Shown: positions 25,871 through 33,749, counted from the stretch's first letter. The stretch is 64,000 nucleotides of DNA from Falsiroseomonas tokyonensis (GCF_019024325.1 NZ_JAFNJS010000005.1:310001-374000); one strand, 5' to 3'. The notes: generated by a model from the sequence alone, not told the origin. Program-made: numbers and translations.

Positions 25871-27150
25871 CGGGAGGGCAGGGTGGCGAGCGCGCGGGCG
25901 AAGGCGGTCAGCGTCTGGTCCACATCCCGCGCCTCATGCGCCGTCGAGACGTAGAACTTGCTCTCGCCCTTCAGGATGCCGTCCTGGCGCAGCACGCGGT
26001 TCACATGCGCCTGCATGGCCCGGTCCGCGCGCAGCGTGGCGCGGTAGTCGCGTACCTCGCCCGTGGCATAGACCACGTCGAAGAGGGTGGGTTCGCCCAC
26101 GACCTGCGCCGGCAGGCCGGCGCGGGCGATCTGCTCGGCCAGGCCCTGCATCAGCGCCCGGCCTGTGGCGAAGACCGCCTCATAGGTGCCGGGGCGGCGC
26201 AGGATCTCCAGCGTCTTGAGGCCGGCCACGGCGGCCACGGGATTGCCGGAGAGCGTGCCCACCTGCATCAGGAAGCCGTCCTCGCCGACCAGCGCCTTGT
26301 CGAAATGCGCCATGATCTCGGCCCGGCCCGCGACGGCGGCCAGCGGAAAGCCGCCGCCGATGGTTTTGCCCAAGGTGCAGAGATCCGGCGTCACCCCGTA
26401 GAATGCCTGGGCGCCGCCATAGGCAAAACGGAAGCCGGTGACGACCTCGTCGAAGATCAGCACCAGCCCATGCTTCGTGCACAGCGCGCGCAGACCTTCG
26501 AGGAATCCCGGTGCAGGGGGGATCAGCCGCTGCAGCGGCTCCACGATGATGCCGGCGATGGTCTCGCCCTCGGCCTCCACCAGCCTGGTCACGGCCTCGA
26601 GGTCGTTGAAGGGGGCGACCAGCACGTCCTCGGCCACCGATTTCGGGATACCTGCCGAATCGGGAACGGGCCGGGGGAAATTGGCCAGGTGGCGCGGCGC
26701 CAGGCTCATCAGCCCGTAGTCGCTCATGCCGTGGTAGCCGCCCTCGAACTTCAGGATCTTGTCGCGGCCGCGGAAGGCGCGGGCCAGGCGCATGGCATAG
26801 AGGTCCGCCTCGGTGCCGGAGCCCACGAAGCGCAGCTGTTCCGCGCAGGGCACGGCATCCACGATCGCCTCGGCCAGCGCAATGCCATGCTCGTTATTGG
26901 CGAAGAAGGTGGTGCCGCGGCTGAGCTGGTCCTGCACCACCTCCGTCACCTCGGGGTGGCAATGGCCGATGAACATCGGCCCGGAGCCCAGCAGGTAATC
27001 CACGTATTCGCGGTCGGCCACGTCCCAGACCCGACCGCCGAGGCCGCGTTCCAGGATCACCTCGGGGGCGAAATTCCCGAATCCGCCGGCCGGCAGCACC
27101 CGCCGCGCCCGCGCCAGCAGCGCCTGTTCCCGATCCCCGAACCCGTCCAT
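25867..27150 (-). CDS. Class III aminotransferase, glutamate-1-semialdehyde 2,1-aminomutase-like
   Basis: 427 residues from ATG 27150 (MDGFGDREQALLARARRVLP). PLP-dependent fold type I with LIFDEVVTGFRFAYGGAQ and the Schiff-base Lys in CTLGKTIGGGFPLAA. Start and core (GSGTEADLYAMRLARAF, FEGGYHGMSDYG) resemble HemL, but genuine HemL has GSEA and TLGKVIGGG; alphaproteobacteria usually make 5-aminolevulinate via HemA of the Shemin route, so this is more likely an aminomutase-like or omega-aminotransferase paralogue. Substrate unknown. It lies downstream of rpsU on the same strand after 197 bases with only a GC-rich hairpin. Confidence 0.88.
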   Translation of the reverse strand: MDGFGDREQALLARARRVLPAGGFGNFAPEVILERGLGGRVWDVADREYVDYLLGSGPMFIGHCHPEVTEVVQDQLSRGTTFFANNEHGIALAEAIVDAVPCAEQLRFVGSGTEADLYAMRLARAFRGRDKILKFEGGYHGMSDYGLMSLAPRHLANFPRPVPDSAGIPKSVAEDVLVAPFNDLEAVTRLVEAEGETIAGIIVEPLQRLIPPAPGFLEGLRALCTKHGLVLIFDEVVTGFRFAYGGAQAFYGVTPDLCTLGKTIGGGFPLAAVAGRAEIMAHFDKALVGEDGFLMQVGTLSGNPVAAVAGLKTLEILRRPGTYEAVFATGRALMQGLAEQIARAGLPAQVVGEPTLFDVVYATGEVRDYRATLRADRAMQAHVNRVLRQDGILKGESKFYVSTAHEARDVDQTLTAFARALATLPSR

Positions 27151-27322
27151 CGCCTGCCCCCATCGCGAGAGCGGCCAGTAGACAGAATGCGGCGCGGCAG
27201 GCAAAGCCCCGGACAGCACAAAGCCGCGGCTGGCGGAGGTGTCTCCGCACCGCGGTGCTTCGGCCTATCGGATGGCTGCCGGGGAGGGCGGCCAGGAAAG
27301 CGGTGGGCGGGGGCGGGTCCGG

Positions 27323-27341
27323 GTCCCGGCGGGGCCGGGAC
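27323..27341 (-). terminator. Hairpin just downstream of rpsU
   Basis: GTCCCGGC (27323-27330) and GCCGGGAC (27334-27341), loop GGG, 7 bases beyond the rpsU stop on the minus strand. No U-tract. Nothing else stands out in the 197-base gap 27151-27347. Confidence 0.5.
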
Positions 27342-27347
27342 GGCGGA

Positions 27348-27551
27348 TTAGAAGCCCTCGCGCTCCAGGCGCTTGCGCTCCACCTTGCGGGCGCGACGAA
27401 CGGCTTCCGCGGCCTCGCGGGCGCGGCGCTCGGACGGCTTCTCGTAATGGCGGCGGAGCTTCATTTCACGGAACACACCCTCACGCTGGAGCTTCTTCTT
27501 CAGCGCCTTCAGGGCCTGGTCGATGTTATTGTCGCGGACGACGACCTGCAC
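27348..27551 (-). CDS. rpsU: 30S ribosomal protein S21
   Basis: 67 residues: [20 protein letters not shown] then a strongly basic tail, the standard bS21. It begins at GTG 27551 with AGGAGG ideally placed 9 bases upstream. S21 sits by the anti-Shine-Dalgarno region of 16S rRNA and aids initiation; a perfect Shine-Dalgarno on its own mRNA is notable. It is divergent from def, with 192 bases between the two starts holding the promoters for both. Confidence 0.97.
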   Translation of the reverse strand: MQVVVRDNNIDQALKALKKKLQREGVFREMKLRRHYEKPSERRAREAAEAVRRARKVERKRLEREGF

Positions 27552-27743
27552 GCGGTGGAACCTCCTGGTTCGGATGATTAAGAATCGGGAAAGCGGATGC
27601 GCGCCAGCCGGTCCGGAAGATGGTCCGAACCGTCCAGCGCGAGGGCGGGAGCCTTAGCACAGGATTCGTGTGCGGCGAAAGGCCTCCCGCAGCCCGCCGC
27701 GCGCATTACCTTACAGCGCGAACCGTCGGACATTCCAGCCGCC

Positions 27744-28283
27744 ATGGCTCTGCTCAAGATCGCCCGCATGGGCCACCCGGTCCTGACCCGCCCCGCTCTG
27801 CCGGTGGAGGATCCGACCGCGCCCGAGATCCGCCGCCTGGTGGCCGATATGGCGGAGACCATGGAGGATGCCTCCGGCCTCGGCCTTGCCGCGCCGCAGG
27901 TGCATGTCGGGCTGCGGCTTTTCGTCTGGCGCGGCGGCGCCGGCAATATCCTCGCTTTGATCAACCCCGAGATCGAACCGGTGGGTGAGGAGATGGAGGA
28001 AGGCTGGGAGGGGTGCCTGTCCATCCCCGGCCTGCGCGGCGCCGTGCCGCGCGCCGCCCGCATCCGCTTCCGCGGCTTCGATATCGAGGGGCGTCTGATG
28101 GAGGGCGAGGCGGCGGGGCTGGCGGCCCGCGTCATCCAGCATGAGACGGACCACCTGGACGGCGTGCTCTATCCGATGCGCATGCCGGACCTGTCCCGAT
28201 TCGGTTTCAACGAGGAATTGCATCGCGCCGCCACCCAGGCGGCGCGCGCGGCCAATGACCAACCGCCGCAGGAGAGCACATGA
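27744..28283 (+). CDS. def: Peptide deformylase
   Basis: 179 residues from ATG 27744. All three metal motifs are present: GLGLAAPQ, EGCLSIP and HETDHLDG. It removes the formyl group from nascent proteins. Its TGA overlaps the ATG of the COQ9 gene. The longer in-frame starts upstream (27597 onward) would add sequence without deformylase character and are rejected. Confidence 0.96.
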   Translation: MALLKIARMGHPVLTRPALPVEDPTAPEIRRLVADMAETMEDASGLGLAAPQVHVGLRLFVWRGGAGNILALINPEIEPVGEEMEEGWEGCLSIPGLRGAVPRAARIRFRGFDIEGRLMEGEAAGLAARVIQHETDHLDGVLYPMRMPDLSRFGFNEELHRAATQAARAANDQPPQEST

Positions 28284-28861
28284 TGATCGAGCGCAGCGAG
28301 GAACGCGACCAGGCGCTGAAGGCGGCGCTGCCGCATGTGCCGGCGCTCGGCTGGACCCGCGCCGCCCTCTCCGCGGGCCTGGCCGATCTCGGCCGAGACC
28401 CGCTGGAGCAGGACTGGCTCTTCCCCCGAGGCCCGGTGGAGGCGATCGAGGCCTGGTGCGACCTGGCGGACCGCGAGATGGCGGAGGCCGCCGCCGCGGA
28501 GGATCTCGAATCGCTGCGCATCCCCGCCCGCATCCGCCGTCTGGTGCTGATCCGCCTGGAACAGGCCGCGCCGGCGCGGGAGGCGGTGCGCCGGGCGCTG
28601 GCGCAGCAATCGCTGCCCTGGAACCTCGCCTCCGCCGCGCGGACGGTGGGGCGCACCGCGGATGCCATCTGGGTCGCGGCGGGCGACAGCTCCAACGACA
28701 TCTCCTGGTACACGCGCCGGGCGACGCTGGCCGCCGTCTATGGCGCCACCCTGGCCTTCTGGCTGCAGGACGAATCGCCGGATGCCGAGGAGACCGAGGC
28801 CTTCCTGGACCGCCGCCTGGCCGGACTGGCCCGGTTCCAACGCAGGAAACGAAAGGCCTGA
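28280..28861 (+). CDS. COQ9 family protein
   Basis: 193 residues. WTRAALSAGLADLG then FPRGPVEAIEAWCDLADREM at the start, and SNDISWYTRRATLAAVYGATLAFWLQDES, are the signature of COQ9. In eukaryotes COQ9 is a TetR-fold lipid-binding protein that presents ubiquinone intermediates to COQ7; the alphaproteobacterial members are presumed to act likewise. ATG overlaps the def stop (ATGATGA), so the two are translationally coupled. Confidence 0.9.
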   Translation: MMIERSEERDQALKAALPHVPALGWTRAALSAGLADLGRDPLEQDWLFPRGPVEAIEAWCDLADREMAEAAAAEDLESLRIPARIRRLVLIRLEQAAPAREAVRRALAQQSLPWNLASAARTVGRTADAIWVAAGDSSNDISWYTRRATLAAVYGATLAFWLQDESPDAEETEAFLDRRLAGLARFQRRKRKA

Positions 28862-28899
28862 CGCCGCGTTGACCCTGCCGCAAACCTGCGGAGGGCTTC

Positions 28900-28977
28900 A
28901 TGAAGGGTATCCTGCTTTGGCTGATCGGCTTGCCGATCCCGATTATCATCGTCCTCTACCTGATTGGAATCTTGTGA
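28900..28977 (+). CDS. 25-residue single-helix membrane protein
   Basis: MKGILLWLIGLPIPIIIVLY followed by LIGIL and TGA. A GCGGAGG ribosome site lies 6 bases before the ATG and a 7-bp hairpin with TTTC follows the stop directly. The product is almost wholly one transmembrane helix with a central LPIPIII kink. Very short proteins of this style occur in alphaproteobacteria but have no known role. It may be cotranscribed with COQ9, 38 bases upstream. Confidence 0.7.
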   Translation: MKGILLWLIGLPIPIIIVLYLIGIL

Positions 28978-29007
28978 AGACAGCCCTGCGCTTCGGTGCT
29001 GTCTTTC
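28978..29007 (+). terminator. Terminator after the 25-residue protein gene
   Basis: AGACAGC (28978-28984) and GCTGTCT (28998-29004), 13-base loop, followed by TTC. It starts at the base after the small gene's stop codon. The remaining gap to 29150 shows no further gene. Confidence 0.6.
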
Positions 29008-29150
29008 GGCTGCGGATGCTGTAGAGACGGGCTGTGACGGGACGCCAGGGAGCCGGGGGGCTCGGCCGTGCGGTCGGCTTGCGCAACATTGGTTGCGTTG
29101 GCGCGGCCGATACGGCAGGCAGGGGGTCCCAAGGGGGAGGTTCCCACGCC

Positions 29151-29687
29151 ATGCGCCGCAAGTTTTCCGTTCGTCTTCTGCTCGCCGGCGCCGCCGTGGC
29201 CATCGGCGGCCCCGCCATCGCCCAGTCCTGCGTCCAGTCCAGCGAGCGTACGGCCTTCGAGCTGCGCGCCCTGCAGAGCCAGCTGATGGTCGCCGCCATC
29301 ACCTGCCAGCGGGACAACGACTACAACGCCTTCGTCCGGAAGTTCCAGGGCGATCTCGGCGGCGCCTACAACACCATCCGCACCCATTTCCGACGCACCC
29401 AGGGCGCCCAGGGGCAGCGCGCGCTGGACGGCTACATCACCACGCTGGCGAATGAGCAGTCGCAGGACGGCATCCGCCAGGGCTCGCGCTTCTGCTCGAA
29501 CATCACGCCGCTGTTCCAGGTGGCGCTGGCGCAGCCCAACGCCAGCTCGCTGGTCGATATCTCGCTCGAGCGCAATGTGCTGAACCCGGTCACGGACACC
29601 ATCTGCCCGGAACGCGCGACGCCCGCGACCTCCCCCACCCGTCGCGCCGCCAGCAACCGCTCCGCCGCGGTCTCCCGCAACCGCTGA
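29151..29687 (+). CDS. Periplasmic protein of unknown function
   Basis: 178 residues from ATG 29151 (AGGGGGAGG about 11 bases upstream). Signal peptide MRRKFSVRLLLAGAAVAIGGPAIA, then a helical domain with four cysteines (SCVQSS, ITCQRD, RFCSN, TICPER) that could form two disulfides. The centre (NDYNAFVRKFQGDLGGAYNT) looks amphipathic-helical. The tail from about residue 155 is Ser/Thr/Ala/Arg-rich and probably disordered. No family is recognised. Confidence 0.75.
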   Translation: MRRKFSVRLLLAGAAVAIGGPAIAQSCVQSSERTAFELRALQSQLMVAAITCQRDNDYNAFVRKFQGDLGGAYNTIRTHFRRTQGAQGQRALDGYITTLANEQSQDGIRQGSRFCSNITPLFQVALAQPNASSLVDISLERNVLNPVTDTICPERATPATSPTRRAASNRSAAVSRNR

Positions 29688-29700
29688 TCGCGGCTTCCGG

Positions 29701-30405
29701 GTGAAGCGCTTCTGGGACGAGGCGCGGACCGCCGAGGCCGAGGGCGGCTTCGCCATCCTGCTGGATGGCAAGCCGCTTCGCCTGCCAGGCGGCGGCACGC
29801 TGCGCCTGCCTGGCCTGCGTTTGGCGGAGGCGGTGGCCGCCGAATGGCAGCAGGCCGGCGGCACCAAGGGCGGCGAGATGCGGCCCGAGGAGGTGCCGCT
29901 GACCCGCCTGGTCGGCACCGCGGAGGAACGCATCGCCGCGGCGCGGGACGGCACCGTCACCGCGCTCGCCCGCTATGGCGAGACCGAGCTGCTCTGCTAC
30001 CGCGCGGACCACGGCAAGCTGGCCGCCCGCCAGGCGGAGCTTTGGGACCCCTGGCTGGCCTGGGCGGCCCGGTCGCTGGATGCGCCGCTGCGCGCGACCT
30101 CCGGCATCATGCCCGTCTCCCAGCCGCCCCATGCGCTCGCCGCCCTGCGGCGCGCGGTGGAGCGGCATTCGGTGCTGGGCCTGGCGGCGCTGGGCGTGGC
30201 GGTGCCGGCGCTCGGCAGCCTGGTGCTGGGGCTGGCCGTGACGGGCGGGCATCTCGACCCCGCGGAGGCGCATCGCCTCTCGACGCTGGAGGAGGTGCAC
30301 CAGGAGGCGCTCTGGGGCGCCGACCCTGAGAACCTGGCCAAGCGCGCCGCCGCCGCCGCCGATGTGGCCCTGGCCGCGCGGCTGGTGCAGCTTTCCGCCG
30401 GATGA
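29701..30405 (+). CDS. ATP12 family F1-ATPase assembly chaperone
   Basis: 234 residues from GTG 29701. KRFWDEARTAEAEGGFAILLDGKPLRLP is the typical ATP12 opening, with ERHSVLGLAALGVAVPALGSLVLGLAV and LEEVHQEALWGADPE at the C-terminal side. In mitochondria ATP12 binds F1-alpha before assembly; bacterial members occur mainly in alphaproteobacteria. The stop overlaps the acylphosphatase start (ATGA). Confidence 0.92.
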   Translation: MKRFWDEARTAEAEGGFAILLDGKPLRLPGGGTLRLPGLRLAEAVAAEWQQAGGTKGGEMRPEEVPLTRLVGTAEERIAAARDGTVTALARYGETELLCYRADHGKLAARQAELWDPWLAWAARSLDAPLRATSGIMPVSQPPHALAALRRAVERHSVLGLAALGVAVPALGSLVLGLAVTGGHLDPAEAHRLSTLEEVHQEALWGADPENLAKRAAAAADVALAARLVQLSAG

Positions 30406-30677
30406 TCGCCCGGCTGCTGACCATCGCCGGACGGGTGCAGGGGGTCGGCTATCGCGACTGGGCGGTGAAGCAGGCCCTGCGGCTGGGGCTGCGCGGCTGG
30501 GTGCGCAACCGGCCGGATGGCAGCGTGCAGGCGCTGGTGGCGGGGCAGGGTGCCGCCGTGCAGGCCATGGCCGAGGCCTGCCGCCGCGGCCCGCTCCTCG
30601 CCCGCGTCGCATCCGTCACCGAAGCGCCGGCCGAACCGCCGGCGGAGGAAGGCTTTGCGCGCCGCGCGGATGGCTGA
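30402..30677 (+). CDS. acyP: Acylphosphatase
   Basis: 91 residues. TIAGRVQGVGYRDWAVKQA carries the phosphate-binding loop with the conserved Arg, and GLRGWVRNRPDGSVQALVAG has the catalytic Asn. It hydrolyses acyl phosphates such as 1,3-bisphosphoglycerate and carbamoyl phosphate. It overlaps the ATP12 stop by four bases and is translationally coupled. Confidence 0.94.
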   Translation: MIARLLTIAGRVQGVGYRDWAVKQALRLGLRGWVRNRPDGSVQALVAGQGAAVQAMAEACRRGPLLARVASVTEAPAEPPAEEGFARRADG

Positions 30678-30970
30678 GCGGGATTTATGCTGCACTGCCG
30701 AAAAAACCTTGTCCGAAGGGGCGATCTGGCCTATGGCTCCGTCCGTCGGCGGGTGATTGCCCGCCGCGCCCCGGCCGCGTGAGCGGGCCTGGCGTCGTCA
30801 CTCCGCAAGGCGGGGGACAGGGCGCCTGGAGGCCCGGACCGGGGCGCTGCCGTCGCCCGAAAGGCGTGGCTCTGCGGACAAGATCGGACCGGCCCCGGCA
30901 CGCGGGTTGGCCCACCGCCACCCAACCGCCCGCGCTATCGCCGGGCGGCCTGACCGGATTTTTGCATTTC
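30678..30970 (+). promoter_or_regulatory. Long leader region of the RhlE helicase gene
   Basis: 293 bases without a gene. A candidate promoter is TTGTCC (30709-30714), 17 bases, TATGGC (30732-30737), which would give a leader of more than 220 bases. The final stretch before the ATG (CCGGATTTTTGCATTTC) lacks a clear Shine-Dalgarno. Long structured leaders are common on DEAD-box helicase mRNAs, so post-transcriptional control is possible. The frame is open through it but has no protein-like content. Confidence 0.35.
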
Positions 30971-32455
30971 ATGAGCTTCAGTGAACTCGGCCTCTCTCCG
31001 CGCATCCTCCAGGCGCTGACCGAAGAGGGCTACACCACGCCGACGCCGATCCAGCGCGACGCCATCCCGCATGCCCTGACGGGGCGCGACATCCTGGGCA
31101 TCGCGCAGACCGGCACCGGCAAGACCGCCGCCTTCGGCCTGCCGCTGCTGCATCTGCTGGCCGAATCCAAGGGCCGCCCGCCGCGCGGCGGCTGCCGCGC
31201 CCTGATCCTGTCGCCGACGCGCGAACTGGCCAGCCAGATCGCCGACAGCCTGAAGAATTACGGCCGCCACCTTGGCCTCTCCGTCTCCGTCATCTTCGGC
31301 GGCGTGCCGCATGGCCCGCAGCGCCGCGCGCTGGCCAATGGCATCGATATCCTGGTGGCCACCCCGGGCCGGCTGCAGGACCATATGGATGAGGGTTCCG
31401 CGCGCCTCGACATGGTCAATGCGCTGGTGCTGGATGAGGCCGACCAGATGCTGGACAAGGGCTTCTGGCCCGCCATCCGGCGCATCCTGCCGAAGCTGCC
31501 GTCCAAGCGGCACACCATGTTCTTCTCCGCCACCATGCCGGCGGAAGTGGCCAAGCTGTCCGCGGAAATCCTGAAGGACCCGATCCGCATCGAGGTGGCG
31601 CCCGTCTCCTCGACCGCGGAGCGCGTGACGCAGCGCCTGGTGGTCATCGAGCAGGGCCGCAAGCGCGGCAAGCTGGCCGAGCTGCTGAAGGGTGAGGGCG
31701 TTGGCCGCGCGCTGATCTTCACCCGCACCAAGCACGGTGCCGACCGCGTGGTGAAGAACCTGGAGGCCGACGGCATCGCCGCCAATGCCATCCATGGCAA
31801 CAAGTCCCAGGGCCAGCGGGAACGCGCGCTGGCCGACTTCAAGTCGAACCGCGCCCCGGTGCTGGTCGCCACCGACATCGCCGCCCGCGGCATCGACGTG
31901 GATGGCGTGACGCATGTGATCCAGCACGACATGCCGGACACGCCCGAGGCCTATGTCCACCGCATCGGCCGCACCGCGCGCGCCGGCGCCAGCGGCATCG
32001 CCATTGCCATGTGCGCGCCGGATGAGCGGGAGAAGCTGTGGGCGGTGGAGAAGCTGATCCGCATCTCGATCCCCGCGACGGATGAGCGCCAGGATGTGAG
32101 CGTGCCGATGCATCGCACCGGCGGGCGTCCGGATGCGGTGAAGCCGGCCGGTGGCAATCGCGGGCGCAACAGCCCGTCCCGCGGGCGCAACGGCGGCGGC
32201 GGTGGCGGCCAGGGCCGCAGCGGGCAGGGAGCCCCCCGCGGCGGAGCCGCACCTGCCCCCCGCGGCGGAGCCGCACCGGCCCCCCGCGGCGGAGCCGCAC
32301 CTGCCCCCCGCGGCAATGCCGCGCCGGCGGGCCGCAGCGGCGACCAGCCGGCGCGCCGACCGGCCGCGGCGGCGGCGGGCCAGAAGGACCGCAACTGGCG
32401 CGACGGCGACTTCCGCGACGGCGGCGGCACCCCCGCCTTCATCCGCACCCGCTGA
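30971..32455 (+). CDS. rhlE: DEAD-box RNA helicase, RhlE type
   Basis: 494 residues from ATG 30971 (MSFSELGLSPRIL). Complete helicase core: Q motif PTPIQRDAIP, motif I AQTGTGKT, PTRELA, TPGRLQDH, DEAD, SAT, then ARGIDVDGV and HRIGRTAR. The tail from about residue 390 is Gly/Arg/Pro-rich with three and a half copies of PRGGAAPA, encoded by a 24-bp tandem repeat at 32231-32319, and a terminal FIRTR. RhlE unwinds short RNA duplexes in ribosome maturation and RNA decay. The tail probably binds RNA and can promote condensate formation. Confidence 0.94.
   Translation: MSFSELGLSPRILQALTEEGYTTPTPIQRDAIPHALTGRDILGIAQTGTGKTAAFGLPLLHLLAESKGRPPRGGCRALILSPTRELASQIADSLKNYGRHLGLSVSVIFGGVPHGPQRRALANGIDILVATPGRLQDHMDEGSARLDMVNALVLDEADQMLDKGFWPAIRRILPKLPSKRHTMFFSATMPAEVAKLSAEILKDPIRIEVAPVSSTAERVTQRLVVIEQGRKRGKLAELLKGEGVGRALIFTRTKHGADRVVKNLEADGIAANAIHGNKSQGQRERALADFKSNRAPVLVATDIAARGIDVDGVTHVIQHDMPDTPEAYVHRIGRTARAGASGIAIAMCAPDEREKLWAVEKLIRISIPATDERQDVSVPMHRTGGRPDAVKPAGGNRGRNSPSRGRNGGGGGGQGRSGQGAPRGGAAPAPRGGAAPAPRGGAAPAPRGNAAPAGRSGDQPARRPAAAAAGQKDRNWRDGDFRDGGGTPAFIRTR
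32231..32319. repeat. 24-bp tandem repeat inside rhlE
   Basis: Three full units at 32231-32254, 32255-32278 and 32279-32302 differ by one base (final CCT or CCG), followed by a partial unit. Each encodes PRGGAAPA. Length variation between strains is likely. Confidence 0.85.
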
Positions 32456-32485
32456 GGCGCGGCTGCGGTGCGGGAGACCGTGCTG

Positions 32486-32650
32486 ATGAAGGGTGAGATG
32501 GCCACCAGGGTCATCGTCACCACCGACTCCGGCACCGATGTGCTGGACGAGGAAGACGAGGTGCTGGAGTCCCATCCGGAGGACCAGCACGAGGCCATCC
32601 TGGCGCGCTTCCTGGCGCAGGGATGGGAAATCGAGGAGGACGGGCCCTAA
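32486..32650 (+). CDS. Small acidic protein of unknown function
   Basis: 54 residues from ATG 32486, with GGGAG 9 bases upstream; alternative starts are GTG 32468 and ATG 32498. The sequence (MATRVIVTTDSGTDVLDEED then a helical HPEDQHEAILARFLAQGW) is strongly acidic and ends EIEEDGP. It looks like a beta-hairpin plus a helix. No family recognised. The gene lies 30 bases downstream of rhlE and could share its transcript. Confidence 0.5.
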   Translation: MKGEMATRVIVTTDSGTDVLDEEDEVLESHPEDQHEAILARFLAQGWEIEEDGP

Positions 32651-32730
32651 AGGCCGGTCCTCCTGGCCTTGTCCGCAGCCGCCCGCATGCCAGGATGCGG
32701 CGAGCGGAAAACGTAACAAGGACCCTTCGC

Positions 32731-33543
32731 ATGGCATCGCCGACCCCCATTGCAGCCGGGCAGGCGATGCCGCAGGCGGCGGTGGCACGCGCCAGCCTGG
32801 CGCGGCTTCTGCTGACCGGGCTGGCCGCCATGCTGGCCATCGGCCTGGTCGCGCCGCTGCTGGTGCTGCTGCTGCCCTTTCCCATCGCCATCGCGCTCGG
32901 CGGGCTCGGCGCCTTCATCCTGGGCGTGGTGCTGGCCATCCGGCTGCGCGCCGGCGCCCTTGTTGCGCTCGGCCTGGTCGCGCTGTTCGGCTTCGTCGGC
33001 GTCGCCTCCGAGACCCAGCTCTGGTTCGCCCTGCGCCATGCGCCGGAAGTGGCGCTGCCGAGCATCGCAGAGGCGCCCGACCACCCGGAGGCCACCCGCT
33101 TCACCTTCCCAGAAGCCATGGCCCGCGCGGACCTGCTGGGCGAGGCGCGCAGCACCACGCCGCGCAGCGCCGGCCCGCCGCTGGAACTTTCGGCCTTTGC
33201 CGTGCCGCTCGTGCCGCCGGGCTGGACCGCGGCGGAACCCATCGCCGCCTGGCTGGTCTGCCAGCAGCCTCGTGGCAGGGAAAGCTGCGCCGCCACGCTG
33301 CCGCCGCGCCTGACCCAGGCCTTCCGCGCCACCCCGAGGCCGGAGGCGGCGCAGGCGGCGCTCACGCGGCATAGGCTGACGGCAGTGTCCGCCCCCGCCT
33401 GGCTCAGCGCGACGGATGACATCTCGACCGAGCGTGTGCAGGCCGGATGGATGGCGCTGGCCTGGCCGGTGCTGGCCTGGCTGGCCTGGGCGGTGGGCGT
33501 CGCGGTCTATCGGATGGTGTCGCTGCCGCGGCGGCGGGGTTAG
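32731..33543 (+). CDS. Membrane protein of unknown function
   Basis: 270 residues from ATG 32731, with AAGGA 9 bases upstream. Two or three membrane helices near the start (LLLTGLAAMLAIGLVAPLLV, ALGGLGAFILGVVLAIRL, GALVALGLVALFGFVGVA) are followed by an extracytoplasmic domain (residues about 105-240, with a Cys pair VCQQ and ESCAA) and one C-terminal helix (WMALAWPVLAWLAWAVGVAV). No family recognised. A cluster of four hairpins follows the stop. Confidence 0.75.
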   Translation: MASPTPIAAGQAMPQAAVARASLARLLLTGLAAMLAIGLVAPLLVLLLPFPIAIALGGLGAFILGVVLAIRLRAGALVALGLVALFGFVGVASETQLWFALRHAPEVALPSIAEAPDHPEATRFTFPEAMARADLLGEARSTTPRSAGPPLELSAFAVPLVPPGWTAAEPIAAWLVCQQPRGRESCAATLPPRLTQAFRATPRPEAAQAALTRHRLTAVSAPAWLSATDDISTERVQAGWMALAWPVLAWLAWAVGVAVYRMVSLPRRRG

Positions 33544-33645
33544 AGCGTTTTCAAGCCTCGCGGCTTCGCAAGGCGACTCGGAAAACGCGTCAAGACAATG
33601 AGCTAGAGCTGTTTCACCGTCTTTGCTTTCGGTGAAACAGCTCTA
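33542..33645. repeat. Two AGAGC-initiated hairpins
   Basis: First: GCGTTTTC (33545-33552) with GAAAACGC (33581-33588), preceded by AGA. Second: TAGAGCTGTTTCACC (33604-33618) with its exact complement (33631-33645), 12-base loop. The second runs straight into the compound repeat at 33644. Together they make four consecutive hairpins in the 202-base gap between convergent genes. Confidence 0.85.
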
Positions 33646-33749
33646 AAGCACTATCCGATAATACTGAATCAGTGTTCTCGGATTTCGTGCTTTAGAAACA
33701 ATAACTCCTAGAGCACGAGATCCGTCCGAGAGGACGGATCGTGCTCTAG
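33644..33749. repeat. AGAGC-type compound hairpin repeat, copy 3
   Basis: Near-identical to 3380-3485: TAAAGCAC (33644-33651) with GTGCTTTA (33687-33694), spacer GAAACAATAACTC, then CTAGAGCAC (33708-33716) with GTGCTCTAG (33741-33749). The lipB stop codon (33746-33748) is formed by the right arm, so the repeat overlaps the coding sequence. Confidence 0.9.

Noticed and set aside
25867-27150. Naming the aminotransferase hemL
   Set aside because: The GSGTEADL and CTLGKTIGGG motifs differ from true HemL and alphaproteobacteria normally use the Shemin pathway, so only the family is given.
30362-30970. Acylphosphatase-to-helicase continuous frame as one long protein
   Set aside because: The stretch before ATG 30971 has no protein-like composition and the helicase start MSFSELGLSP is typical.
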